DNA from: a virus
Strand: one strand, 5' to 3'
Length of the DNA stretch: 39,241 bases
Virus record (IMG/VR): IMGVR_UViG_3300022698_000188
Span: 1-39,241 of that record
Below, in pieces: positions 1 to 8,019 of the stretch. A program made the position numbers and the translations under genes. Positions within the stretch are counted from its first letter, which is position 1. Every line of letters begins with the position of its first letter. Below the pieces are notes generated by a model. That model saw only the letters and a list, made by a program, of their open reading frames with translations, had not been told where the DNA came from and did not search any database.

Positions 1-1
1 G

Positions 2-60
2 TGATTAGAGGCTAGATAATTAAACTAAGAAAAACGAGATAAAGCGAAAAATTTTGACGA
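2..60 (+). repeat. Prophage left end with transposase-type binding sites
   Basis: The sequence is AT-rich and begins TGATTAGAGG. GATAA occurs at 15-19 and again at 38-42, 23 bp apart; the second copy sits in ACGAGATAAAGCGAAAA. Mu end sites have a similar GATAAA-NGCGAAAA core, from memory. The same GATAA distance from the terminus is found at the right end. No gene lies in 1-102. That this is the recombinationally active end is inference. Confidence 0.65.
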
Positions 61-102
61 AAATCGATCAATTTTCCGCAAAAGAATTCCGCTAGGCGTA
101 AA

Positions 103-507
103 TCAGAAAAGAGAAAGTTGAGAGTCGTCTTCGGCGGTGTAGCGAGCCTGAATACGGAACACCCTTCGCCTGGGGATGCGATGGCGACTCGCGATCTTGT
201 TGACGGCCTCTCCGTTGGCCAATGAGGTCAGGACATCGGCCACAAGGAGCGCCTCGCGACTGGTGTGGAGGAGAGGAATATCCAGATACTCACCATAGAA
301 GCGGTGCTGAAATGGTGGGTACTTCGGGCCTAACAGGCTGGCCAACTCTGAGTCAGGGCGTGGCACCTTATGCACGCAAATCTGTTGACCGCCGTATTGC
401 TCGACGATTTGCAGCAATCCATCCATACCGATCGTATCGGCGATATCCCGTGCCAGGCTCGGCAGGGCGTCGACAGGGAGCGGATTAGGATTGGGTTTTG
501 CCGGCAT
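103..507 (-). CDS. mor: Mor-family middle/late transcription activator
   Basis: A 134-aa protein matching the Mor/C family of Mu in length and architecture. The N-terminal half (about residues 15-80) has the LARDIADTIG...LLQIVEQYGGQQI pattern of the dimerisation domain. A C-terminal helix-turn-helix follows (about 95-125, GEAVNKIASRHRIPRRRVFRI). In Mu, Mor is made late in the early operon and binds dyad sites about 44 bp upstream of its start point. Here the gene is the last of the leftward early operon and overlaps its upstream neighbour by 23 nt. It is the only Mor/C homologue in the prophage, so it may act directly on the two late dyads at 13086 and 21578 (inference). Confidence 0.88.
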   Translation of the reverse strand: MPAKPNPNPLPVDALPSLARDIADTIGMDGLLQIVEQYGGQQICVHKVPRPDSELASLLGPKYPPFQHRFYGEYLDIPLLHTSREALLVADVLTSLANGEAVNKIASRHRIPRRRVFRIQARYTAEDDSQLSLF

Positions 508-1069
508 TCAGGGCTCCCCGTAGCTTTTTTGCGCCACTTCTTCCACTATCCACTGCCTCCTGTGGCAGTTTTGGTATCGTCTTGAGGACCGCATTGGTGC
601 TTTGAGGGCCGCCCTGGCTGGTGCGGTGCGCAAAGTGCTGCTTGCGCTCCTCTTGCTTCTGCTCGGCCTGACCTGCAGCGCGGCCCGCATGGCGCCATAC
701 CACCTCCTCCAGGTAGGCGTGATCGTTGTCCAATGGTAGGTTCAGGGTGCCGGCGTCGCGTCGCTCCAGGACCGCCTCCAGGCCCCGCTGCCACTGGTCC
801 AGCGGGGCGGCGCGTGTGATGCGGTTGCGGGTGACCTGTCCGGATGTGACCAGCTCGCGCAACTCGCGCAGGAGGCGGGCCAGCTTGGACCACGCCATGC
901 GGCGGCCACTGGTCGGGGCGTGGAGAGCTATGTACGGCACTACTAGGCGCGCAAGTGGCGCAGGCAGCTCCAGTGCCGCGGCGAGGGCCTGTCGTGCCTC
1001 TGCGTCCGCCAGCGCCGCAGGAAGGTCAAACGCGGCGCCACAGCTGGGACAGACTCCGGGTAACGGCAT
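485..1069 (-). CDS. Conserved phage protein with N-terminal zinc-knuckle motif
   Basis: A 194-aa protein that starts directly at the GemA stop. Residues 7-10 form one CPSC pair (MPLPGVCPSCGAAFDL). A helical middle section contains AWSKLARLLREL, and the C-terminal third (about 130-194) is charged and probably disordered. I recognise the type from other transposable phages, where it stands between gemA and mor, but its function is not known to me. Only one CxxC is present, so a full zinc site would need a second protomer or other ligands. Its position suggests a role in early gene control or replication; that is inference. Confidence 0.72.
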   Translation of the reverse strand: MPLPGVCPSCGAAFDLPAALADAEARQALAAALELPAPLARLVVPYIALHAPTSGRRMAWSKLARLLRELRELVTSGQVTRNRITRAAPLDQWQRGLEAVLERRDAGTLNLPLDNDHAYLEEVVWRHAGRAAGQAEQKQEERKQHFAHRTSQGGPQSTNAVLKTIPKLPQEAVDSGRSGAKKLRGALNAGKTQS

Positions 1070-1860
1070 CAGTCTCTCCGATCAAATTCGAATTTGAAAT
1101 CCCGGCCGGTCAGGTGCGTATACGCCCGCTCCAGCGACTCGGCATTGCGCTCCCATCGGGTCCTAAGCTGCAGCTCCTGCTGCAGCTCCGTACGAGTCTG
1201 ACCGGCCGTCTCCAGATACCTGTCGATCGTCTCCAACAACACCCGCTTGCGCTGCTCGTAGTGCAGCGCACACATGACTTGGTACAGCTCCTCCTGGCTG
1301 GCGCCTGAAATCGGGCATGCCACCTTGGACGGGTAGCCGCGCATCCGCTGCAGGATCGACTCTGCATACCCCCAGGGCAGCCCCATATCGGTCAGCTGAG
1401 CCTCCACTTTGGCCCGTATATCGGGCGGAATATAGCCAATATTGCGGGGCGCCCTGCCGGCCTTGCGGCCCTTACCAGGGCGCGGCTTAAACCCGCGCGC
1501 CTTGAGCTCGGTGATCACGCGCCGGCGATCACTGGCGCGCATTACTGTCAGCGTGGACAGCCCCTTCGGATTTTTCTCGGTGGCCGTGGCCGTGCGATAC
1601 AGACCGCGCCTGGTCTCCTCGTCCAGTCCCAGCTTGCCGCAGCCGGTCCGGATCAGCTTAACGTCTCGCTTGTAGGCTTTTTCCTTTTTCCTGGCCTCGG
1701 CAAATTTTGCAGAGGCCTGCGCGGCCAGCCGATCCGCCTCGGTTGTATCCCTGGCGTGCGTCGGTCCATCCGCGTACATCAATCCGCTGCGCAGGCTTTT
1801 GGCTCGGCGCGCCAGCGCCGCCCCATCACGCTCCAGCCGAGCAATATCAGGATCCGCCAT
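1069..1860 (-). CDS. gemA: GemA-like regulatory protein (DUF1018)
   Basis: A 263-aa protein. The central part (about 68-125) carries the family signature LIRTGCGKLGLDEETRRGLYR followed by LTVMRASDRRRVITELKARGF, the region that identifies GemA/gp16 of Mu. The first 65 residues form an extra basic, probably helical segment, and a long C-terminal helical part follows residue 130. It is therefore longer than the GemA I remember from Mu. GemA of Mu is reported to affect host gene expression and DNA topology during lytic growth. The gene overlaps its upstream neighbour by 14 nt, within the early operon. Confidence 0.85.
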   Translation of the reverse strand: MADPDIARLERDGAALARRAKSLRSGLMYADGPTHARDTTEADRLAAQASAKFAEARKKEKAYKRDVKLIRTGCGKLGLDEETRRGLYRTATATEKNPKGLSTLTVMRASDRRRVITELKARGFKPRPGKGRKAGRAPRNIGYIPPDIRAKVEAQLTDMGLPWGYAESILQRMRGYPSKVACPISGASQEELYQVMCALHYEQRKRVLLETIDRYLETAGQTRTELQQELQLRTRWERNAESLERAYTHLTGRDFKFEFDRRD

Positions 1861-2098
1861 TTCCGCCCCCCTCTCTGCCGGTCAATATGGCATTGATCCG
1901 CGCGGCCTCATCGGGCGTCAAGACCGTGCCCTTGAGGCACCAAAACCCGTCCGGGTCAACGTAGGGATACGCCAATATGGAGCCGAGTCGCCCAGCCTCA
2001 TCCGTGGTTACCTTGGCGTTCGCCGCTCGTATTGCATCTATGCCGTTCGCGGACATTAGGCTCAACGAAATATCAAAATCCGGCTGTCTGGTGGCCAT
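1847..2098 (-). CDS. Small early protein of unknown function
   Basis: An 83-aa protein between B and gemA, starting 3 nt after the B stop and overlapping gemA by 14 nt. It has no recognised motif. The segment VDPDGFWCLKGTVLTPDEAARINAIL looks like a short globular domain, and the C-terminus is a Gly-rich tail. Tight coupling on both sides supports it as a real gene. Confidence 0.62.
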   Translation of the reverse strand: MATRQPDFDISLSLMSANGIDAIRAANAKVTTDEAGRLGSILAYPYVDPDGFWCLKGTVLTPDEAARINAILTGREGGGNGGS

Positions 2099-2101
2099 AG
2101 A

Positions 2102-3295
2102 TCACACCTCCCTCAACACTTCTTGTACAAGATCGCCGGTCACCTGCGGCGCGCCGACCTTCACCGCCTTGCGCATGGCGCCGGCCACCAGATTGCCCAC
2201 TGCCAGCGGATAGACCAGGCTGATCGGCGTGGCATTGCGCCGCCCTCTGGGCACCATGGTCAGGCAATTCTGCACCTCCGACACCGCATCCGGCGTCAAG
2301 ACCGCATCCAACTGCGCGCCCTGGCGGGCAAATTTATGCTGCAGATAGTTCGGTAGCTCGTTATCCAGTGCCCGCAAATGCACCACCTCGCACCGCTGCA
2401 CCACCTCGCGCACCGACGGGTCCGACTCCCTCAGTCTCAATCCAAGCTCGGGCTGACCGATCAGAAGCACGCCAATCAGTCGGCTCCATTCGGACTCCAG
2501 CTCCACAATCCGCTTCAGATGTTTGATCGTGGGCGTCGGCAAACTGTGCGCCTCTTCGATAATCAACAGGTGCTTGAATCCGGCCCCCAGGCTCTCTGTC
2601 AGCACCTGTTGCACCTGGGCCATGCGAGCCTGAGAATCACGCTTCAGCCGCTCTTTCGGGGCCAATGTGGAGACAATGGTGTGAGCGATGTCAATCGCTT
2701 TCATCGTCTTCCCCTCTTTGTCTCGCTCGCTCATCCCCCACACGTGAGGCTGAATCACGCGGATTTGCTCATTGTCCCTCTTGATGCGGTCGATCAAATC
2801 CCTGCGCAGCATGGACTTGCCGCTCCCGGACTCCCCGACCAACGCCATCATCTCTCCGTTGGGGCGCAAAAACCGCTGCCAAATCGTCTCGCGCACATGG
2901 CGCAGTTCAGGAGAAAACCACATATCCTCGTGACTGCGCAGTTCGTTGTGAAAAGGGTCCCTAAACAACTGAAAATGCCGCAGCTCATCGCTGGACAACC
3001 GAATCGCTCGCAACAACATGACCATCTCCTCCGGGTTCTTGCCGGCAAGCCCCGCCGGCTGGGTATTCGACTCGTCCAGCGCCTGGGGCTCGACCTCCAA
3101 GCGCCACTGTCTCAACTGCTCCCCTTTAACGCCACGGGCCACCAGCCAGCGGCGCACCTGCTCGAAGCTCACCCGCTTGGGCTCGCGGCCGTGGTTGAGC
3201 CACTCCGCCACCGTCGTGGGGCTCAGGTCCATGGCTCGCCCGAAATCCGCCTGGGAGACGCTAAGGTCCTGCAAAATCTTCTTGAGGCGGATCAT
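2102..3295 (-). CDS. B: MuB-like transposition ATPase (AAA+) with N-terminal HTH
   Basis: A 397-aa protein. Residues 1-55 form a Cro/CI-type helix-turn-helix (SQADFGRAMDLSPTTVAEWL). The AAA+ core has Walker A GESGSGKS at 154-161, Walker B LLIIEEAH at 243-250, and a sensor-1-like LLIGQPEL at 277-284. This is the layout of MuB and related target-selection ATPases, though it is longer than MuB as I remember it (about 312 aa). It should polymerise on DNA with ATP, capture target DNA, activate the A transposase and help confer target immunity. It is separated from A by three genes; in Mu the two are adjacent. Its start overlaps the upstream stop by 4 nt. Confidence 0.9.
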   Translation of the reverse strand: MIRLKKILQDLSVSQADFGRAMDLSPTTVAEWLNHGREPKRVSFEQVRRWLVARGVKGEQLRQWRLEVEPQALDESNTQPAGLAGKNPEEMVMLLRAIRLSSDELRHFQLFRDPFHNELRSHEDMWFSPELRHVRETIWQRFLRPNGEMMALVGESGSGKSMLRRDLIDRIKRDNEQIRVIQPHVWGMSERDKEGKTMKAIDIAHTIVSTLAPKERLKRDSQARMAQVQQVLTESLGAGFKHLLIIEEAHSLPTPTIKHLKRIVELESEWSRLIGVLLIGQPELGLRLRESDPSVREVVQRCEVVHLRALDNELPNYLQHKFARQGAQLDAVLTPDAVSEVQNCLTMVPRGRRNATPISLVYPLAVGNLVAGAMRKAVKVGAPQVTGDLVQEVLREV

Positions 3296-3498
3296 GGCGC
3301 CTTCTCCGGCCGGGGCTCCTTGCGCAATCCGGCATCCAGCGCCTGATCGCTACGCAGGAAATCCAGTACCAGCGCGGCAGCCCGATGGGCTCGCTGCTGC
3401 TGGTCGGTGTCGTCGCCGAAGCGGGCGGCGGCCCATGCTTGCAGCGGGGCGTCGAGTTGGGCGGGGAAAAAGCACCAGTAGGTTAGGTCGGTTGGCAT
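3292..3498 (-). CDS. Small early protein of unknown function
   Basis: A 68-aa protein with no recognised domain. Its N-terminus (LTYWCFFPAQLDAPLQAW) is aromatic-rich and its C-terminus is charged (LRKEPRPEKAP). It lies between the DUF2786 gene (2-nt gap) and B (4-nt ATGA overlap), so its translation is probably coupled to that of B. Confidence 0.6.
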   Translation of the reverse strand: MPTDLTYWCFFPAQLDAPLQAWAAARFGDDTDQQQRAHRAAALVLDFLRSDQALDAGLRKEPRPEKAP

Positions 3499-3500
3499 GA

Positions 3501-4211
3501 TTATCTCCGGGGTAAACTCTGTTGCCGCCCGCTCTCCTGGATCGGCCGGTACAGTTGCACTTGACTGCCGTCGCTTCGGCCGGCGACGAAGCTGCCGGTA
3601 TCATGCTGGCGCAGGCCCTTGCCGGTGTCTCTAGCTGCCGTCTTTTGGGTCCGCACACCCTGTTGCCGCAGCCAAGCATCAATCAGCGCCTTGTCCTTCT
3701 CGTTGTTGCCCGCCAGGTCGGCCACCTTCTCGTAAACGGCGTAAGTCCACCCTTTTGCATAGAGGTCGCCGCGACGGACTTTGGTCTGGCGCTTCAATCC
3801 CTTGCGCAGGCCGCGCACGTGGGCGGCCCGGGAGCGCTCCAACAGACGGGACAGCACCTGCCAGGTGTAGGCGGCAAGCTCCGGTTTTGCGCCCACGCCG
3901 ATGAATCGCACCAGGCCGTAGTGCGTGGGTGTGCCCTGGTCGTAGATCAGGACGCAGTCCCAGGTGTCGGCGATCACCAGCGCCAAGCGATGCAGCCACA
4001 GCGGCGGCTGATTCCGCCGGCCGATCTCGCCAACCCATTGAGTTACCTGGGCGGTGTCCACGTCCGCCTCGGTCAGCCCATGCTGATCCATCAGCTTGCG
4101 GGCCTGGCGCAGGGCGGTCGCCGCCTCGTTCTCGTTGGCGCTTTTGCCCAGGGCCAGGCACTTGCGGATGCGGTCTAGGATTTTGGATTTGTCGGTCATT
4201 GCGCTGCTCAC
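3501..4211 (-). CDS. DUF2786 family protein
   Basis: A 236-aa protein. Residues 5-50 contain the DUF2786 signature (KSKILDRIRKCLALGKSANENEAATALRQARKLMDQHGLTEADV with its conserved L-A-K-S..NE.EA core). A second conserved block (about 60-180) follows, with WLHRLALVIADTWDC and the basic stretch RGLRKGLKRQTKVRRGDLYAKGW. The family is common in transposable phages beside the transposase genes, but no biochemical role is known to me. The C-terminal 40 residues are low in complexity. It overlaps its upstream neighbour by 4 nt. An alternative ATG lies four codons downstream. Confidence 0.82.
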   Translation of the reverse strand: MSSAMTDKSKILDRIRKCLALGKSANENEAATALRQARKLMDQHGLTEADVDTAQVTQWVGEIGRRNQPPLWLHRLALVIADTWDCVLIYDQGTPTHYGLVRFIGVGAKPELAAYTWQVLSRLLERSRAAHVRGLRKGLKRQTKVRRGDLYAKGWTYAVYEKVADLAGNNEKDKALIDAWLRQQGVRTQKTAARDTGKGLRQHDTGSFVAGRSDGSQVQLYRPIQESGRQQSLPRR

Positions 4212-4441
4212 ATAAACTCATCAATAGGCGGGGTTGGAAACCAATGCGTAACCCAACCTTCCAGGCCGGTGGTTCCGGACCCGTCGTCCAAACAGTGCTG
4301 GATGCCGTCTAACCCTTCTGCCTCGGTGAATCGCAGGCCAACAAAGTCCATACCTTGCGGATACGGTTTTTTGGTGACGGGGATGAAGCGGCAGCCAGCA
4401 ACCGCTTCGATCAACTTGTCCAGCTCGCTGCGCTCGCTCAC
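4208..4441 (-). CDS. Small early protein of unknown function
   Basis: A 77-aa acidic protein between transposase A and the DUF2786 gene, with 4-nt overlaps on both sides. It contains GLRFTEAEGLDGIQHCLDDGSG and ends PPIDEFM. I recognise no family. Its operon position suggests an accessory role in transposition, which is inference only. Confidence 0.62.
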   Translation of the reverse strand: MSERSELDKLIEAVAGCRFIPVTKKPYPQGMDFVGLRFTEAEGLDGIQHCLDDGSGTTGLEGWVTHWFPTPPIDEFM

Positions 4442-6246
4442 CTCACCACCTCCAACCCCGCCCCGCGGGTCTCCACCTCACCCCCGGCGCACAGCCGCTC
4501 CAGCTCCCCCTCCGGCATCCCCTCGGCCCAGCGCCCGCTCAGCCACTGGTACTCCTGCGGGCTCAGCGAGCGGCCCCAGGCATCCGCCAGGCGGCTCAGG
4601 GCACGCATTAGTGGCACGGGCGCGGTGCGGTCCTCCGGCGCCTCGGCGGGGATCTCGGTGCCGCGCCTATCTATATAGGTAGGGGTCTCGATCTTGGAGA
4701 GATGGCTCACGGCGTCGAGCTTGCCGTCGAACGGGGTGACCTGCTTCTGCCGCGCCTTGCGGGCGGCGGTGCGGATGTCCTCCCCGTCCCGGGCCTCGGT
4801 GGTGGTCTGCTGCGGATAGGCCAGTTGTTCCAAGCGGTCGGCGGTGTGCTCGGCGGCCCGCTTGGGCGGGGCCTTGTGCTCCTCGCCCCAGACCGCCACC
4901 TGCAGCGGCTGGCCGAATTCGTCCAGCGCCTCGATCGGCGCCAGGCGCCAGGTCTGCTCCTCGCCGGTCAGATCGGTCCAACGCAGGCGCACCGCACAGC
5001 TCTGCCCTTCGGCGCCGATCAATAGCGGCGCCAGCTCAACCCGGTCGCCTCGGTGTACGCCCTCGCAGCTGCGCAGGTCGTACTGCAAACTGTGAGGCGC
5101 GGCCGGGTGGCGGTAGGAGACCCGCAGCTGCGGCGATACCACCCGCTCTATCCGCTTACCCTCCAGCAGCTTGGCGCACACCTCGCGCGGCGGCAGCTCG
5201 CGCAGCTGCTCCGGGCGGATCTTCATCCACAGCTCGGCCCGCACGTAGGGCTGCGCTCCAGGCCGGCGCAGGCGGCTGTCGATGCGCCGCAGCGAGTTGG
5301 TGTTCCACGCCTCGCACCACGCCACCGCCGCCGCGTTCAGCTCCTCCACCGTATCCACCGGCTCGTACCGCAGCCGCGCCTCGAAATTGCGCTCGACGAT
5401 GTTTTGCGCTCCCTCGACCTGTCCCTTGACGTTGGAGCGCTCTGTCGCGTGCTCTATCGCCCGCACGTCCAGCGACCCCAGCAGCCGCTGCACCCCGTGG
5501 GCGATATTGGCCGAGCCCTTGTCCCACACCAGGATCCGCGGCACTCCGTGCCCGGTGCGCCCCGCCTGCCGGCCCCAGGTCCAGCACAAAAACTCGAACG
5601 TCAACGCCTGCGACTCGCCCGCCGCCTCAAAATAGCGCACGTCGATCACGCTGGAGGCGTGATCCGTGCGCACGTAACGCCAAACCTTCAGTTTGACCTT
5701 TGCATACTTATCCAGCTTATTTTTATAGAACTCATTGTCTCGCATAATGAACTGCCGGCCCTGCAGGTAATACACCACGCACACCGACGGGTCGATCTGG
5801 TGCACGTGATTAGGATGCTCCGAACGCATCTGCACAAAATGCTCCGCCTGCGCCCGCCCCTTGCGGTCCATGCGCTCCTGGCGCATCCGTCGGGCCACCT
5901 GCTGATTCGAGACCGGCACCTCGATCCCGCTCTCCTCGACGATAGAGCAGCACCCCGCAATGGTCGTGATCTGCTTCCCGTTCTCCCGCTGCCCCTCCCG
6001 ATAAATCGCCCCGATCGTATCCAGCGCCTCGTCGCTCAAGGCGCTCTTGCCCGCGTCCTGGCGCTGCTTGCGCCCACTCTGCCACCCCCCATAGTCCCGT
6101 AGCCGCCGATACGCCGTCTGCGGACTGATGCCGTTCGCCTTGGCTGCCTGGTGCACCAGGCGGGTCTGCTCACCACGTCCGGCGGCAGTCACCTTTTGGG
6201 CCAGGTCGTGCCAATAACGGACGATTTCAGGGTTGACTTGGGGCAT
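4438..6246 (-). CDS. A: Mu-type DDE transposase (A protein)
   Basis: A 602-aa protein close to MuA in length. An N-terminal DNA-binding part includes an HTH (about 30-50, VHQAAKANGISPQTAYRRL). The RNase H-fold core carries a plausible catalytic triad: D152 in HQIDPS, D242 in VWDKGSAN and E278 in KGQVEG, spaced as DD(35)E. A beta-barrel-type domain follows (about 370-470), then a C-terminal tail expected to contact B. It would assemble the two prophage ends, nick their 3' ends next to CA and carry out strand transfer for integration and replicative transposition. The N-terminal region appears shorter than in MuA, so an enhancer-binding Ialpha domain is not obvious. Confidence 0.93.
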   Translation of the reverse strand: MPQVNPEIVRYWHDLAQKVTAAGRGEQTRLVHQAAKANGISPQTAYRRLRDYGGWQSGRKQRQDAGKSALSDEALDTIGAIYREGQRENGKQITTIAGCCSIVEESGIEVPVSNQQVARRMRQERMDRKGRAQAEHFVQMRSEHPNHVHQIDPSVCVVYYLQGRQFIMRDNEFYKNKLDKYAKVKLKVWRYVRTDHASSVIDVRYFEAAGESQALTFEFLCWTWGRQAGRTGHGVPRILVWDKGSANIAHGVQRLLGSLDVRAIEHATERSNVKGQVEGAQNIVERNFEARLRYEPVDTVEELNAAAVAWCEAWNTNSLRRIDSRLRRPGAQPYVRAELWMKIRPEQLRELPPREVCAKLLEGKRIERVVSPQLRVSYRHPAAPHSLQYDLRSCEGVHRGDRVELAPLLIGAEGQSCAVRLRWTDLTGEEQTWRLAPIEALDEFGQPLQVAVWGEEHKAPPKRAAEHTADRLEQLAYPQQTTTEARDGEDIRTAARKARQKQVTPFDGKLDAVSHLSKIETPTYIDRRGTEIPAEAPEDRTAPVPLMRALSRLADAWGRSLSPQEYQWLSGRWAEGMPEGELERLCAGGEVETRGAGLEVVR

Positions 6247-6255
6247 GTTTGGGTC

Positions 6256-6465
6256 CTAAAAATCGCGGGTCTCGTATGCACTCAGGATGCCGATCTCCTC
6301 TCCGGAGTCCGGGTCGCACACCACAATCGAGCACCAGGAGCCGCGCACGTCGTTCGGATTATGCGCAACCTGAACCCGCTGCCCTGCCAGGCCGGGGTAA
6401 GCCCCGTACAGCGTGCCCTCATACTGGATGTTGCCTTTTCGGTCGATCTTTCGTATCGCGCTCAT
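6256..6465 (-). CDS. Small beta-rich early protein beside the transposase
   Basis: A 69-aa protein ending 9 nt before the A start. The segment GTLYGAYPGLAGQRVQVAHNPNDVRGSWCSIVVCDPDSGEEIG resembles the small beta-barrel that follows the catalytic core in Mu-type transposases (pattern Y...L..GQRV.V..NP.D...V.V.D...G). That likeness is my own reading and was not tested. It could be a detached DNA-binding or regulatory copy of that domain, or simply an unrelated small beta protein. Confidence 0.65.
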   Translation of the reverse strand: MSAIRKIDRKGNIQYEGTLYGAYPGLAGQRVQVAHNPNDVRGSWCSIVVCDPDSGEEIGILSAYETRDF

Positions 6466-6473
6466 GTCGTCTC

Positions 6474-6977
6474 CTAGGGGGTAACGATTTGCACAACCTT
6501 GGGCAGCAGCAGGGTCACGATATCGCCCATCTCCGGCGCTACTGGGTACTCCTCTTTGGAGGCGGAAACCCAGGTGCCATCACCCAGATGGAGGTCCCAG
6601 GTCGTGTCGGTCTCGGTGACGTCTCGGATCACAAAATCTTGCTCGGCCCGGAACCGCAGTGTCTCCGGCAACCGCGGGCAGCACCCGTCGTGGCACTCCG
6701 GCAACACGCGGTCCGGGTGGCTGCAGGTGCCGTCGCGATCCTGGTGGGAGCAACCCGCCACCGGGTTGATGACGGCGTCACCGACGCGCTGGGGCTGCGG
6801 TATTACGCGGCGGTAAAAATCGTCGTGCCCGCACTTCGGGCAGACGTGGTCGTGCCCGGATACACCCATCTTGGCCAGTGACGCCGACGGCACCAGGCGC
6901 TGCTCCTCGGGTTGTCCGGTCCATCCGCAGTTACAGCACTCGATGCAGAATTTGATTTGTGATGTCGTGGCGGTCAT
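6474..6977 (-). CDS. Zinc-ribbon early protein
   Basis: A 167-aa cysteine-rich protein. I chose the ATG at 6977 because it starts 8 nt after the upstream stop; the longer reading of this frame only runs through the neighbouring gene. CIECCNCGW (about residues 11-19) and CPKCGHDDF (about 47-55) form a typical two-knuckle zinc ribbon. A His/Cys-rich middle follows (CSHQDRDGTCSH...CHDGCCP, about 76-101). The C-terminal part looks beta-rich (DLHLGDGTWVSASKEEYPVAPEMGDIV). It is probably nucleic-acid binding or regulatory. I do not recognise the family. Confidence 0.7.
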   Translation of the reverse strand: MTATTSQIKFCIECCNCGWTGQPEEQRLVPSASLAKMGVSGHDHVCPKCGHDDFYRRVIPQPQRVGDAVINPVAGCSHQDRDGTCSHPDRVLPECHDGCCPRLPETLRFRAEQDFVIRDVTETDTTWDLHLGDGTWVSASKEEYPVAPEMGDIVTLLLPKVVQIVTP

Positions 6978-6985
6978 GGTGCACC

Positions 6986-8008
6986 TCAGTTGATGGTATC
7001 GCCGGCCACCGGCAGCCCGTCCAGCGCCTCCTGTGCCCGTGCCTCCAGTGCCTCTTCCTGCGCCCCCAGCCACACGTCGATATCCCGCCCCAGCTTGTGA
7101 TAGATCCCCTGGGCGTAGTCGATACGCTCCACCAGGCCCGGACCCAGGCTGTCGGACAGCAGCTGCATCCCGCGCAAGAAGGCGTCCCACTCCGGCGTGC
7201 CCTCGTCCGGCTTCTCCAACTGGGCGGCCGTCTCGATCATCAGATCGACTTGGGCGAGCTGCCGCGAGATCTCCCCCAGCAGATACCCCGCCAGCGCCGG
7301 CCACTGCTGCATCTGTTCGTCCAAGGCGGCGGGCTTGAGGTCGCCGGACTGGAGCTTCTGGATGGTGGTCTCCTTGTCGGCCACCACCTTCCCGAGCGCG
7401 TCGTAATCCGCCTTGCGCTCGTCGCGCTCCTTCTCGGCTTTTGCTTTGGCCTTCTCGGCCGACTGGCGCGCCTGCTCGTGGCGGGCGACCAATTGGCACA
7501 GCGTGCCGAGGGCCTGGTCCTTGTCCTCCGAGTCCAGGGCCGCCATAACTGCCTGCTGATCGTCCGAGGGAAGGGCCTTCAGCGCCGTGTAATCCCGGGT
7601 CTTAAACCCGACCGCCTCTGCCTGTTCGTACAGAGCCGGCCCGAGCAGATGCAGGTTCTCGGAAAGCTGCTGACAACGCCTGGCGGATTTACCCAAGAAA
7701 ACCCGGGCAAACTCCTCCAAACCCGAAACAGTTGCGAATTTTCCGTCGGCGTCCTTGTAGGGCAATCCAAGATAACCCTTTGTTTCTTTTATCTTTTGGT
7801 ACGTTTCGGCTATCAACCGATCCGAAACCGTTGCGTATAGCTCCGCCGCCTGGATGCGCCCGGCGGCCTGTAACACGTCGGCGGCCTCCGTAATTCTCGC
7901 TAGCGCGAGATCCCCCGCCTTTTGCCGAATATCCGCCTCCACCAGCGCCTGCTGCTGCTCCTCGGGAATCTCCACCGGCGTCGGTGTCCTGCCTTTTGGT
8001 CTGGCCAT
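6986..8008 (-). CDS. Coiled-coil early protein, function unknown
   Basis: A 340-aa protein starting at MARPKGRTPTPVEIP. The region from 8009 to 8161 in this frame overlaps another gene and lacks a sensible start, so I excluded it. It has helical segments throughout: an N-terminal helical part, a possible HTH-like section (about 90-150, FLGKSARRCQQLSENLHLL), and a long coiled coil (about 170-235, QSAEKAKAKAEKERDERKADY). The layout recalls KfrA/ParB-adjacent nucleoid proteins and phage proteins annotated only as coiled-coil. No enzymatic motif is visible. Confidence 0.72.
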   Translation of the reverse strand: MARPKGRTPTPVEIPEEQQQALVEADIRQKAGDLALARITEAADVLQAAGRIQAAELYATVSDRLIAETYQKIKETKGYLGLPYKDADGKFATVSGLEEFARVFLGKSARRCQQLSENLHLLGPALYEQAEAVGFKTRDYTALKALPSDDQQAVMAALDSEDKDQALGTLCQLVARHEQARQSAEKAKAKAEKERDERKADYDALGKVVADKETTIQKLQSGDLKPAALDEQMQQWPALAGYLLGEISRQLAQVDLMIETAAQLEKPDEGTPEWDAFLRGMQLLSDSLGPGLVERIDYAQGIYHKLGRDIDVWLGAQEEALEARAQEALDGLPVAGDTIN

Positions 8009-8019
8009 CTCAATACCCT

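Noticed and set aside
2378-3346. Long plus-strand open frame (322 codons) opposite the B gene
   Set aside because: Antisense shadow in GC-rich DNA; the minus-strand frame has clear Walker motifs.
5053-6102. Plus-strand frame of 349 codons opposite transposase A
   Set aside because: Composition is dominated by His/Arg/Leu/Pro, typical of the complement of a coding strand; the DDE motifs are on the other strand.
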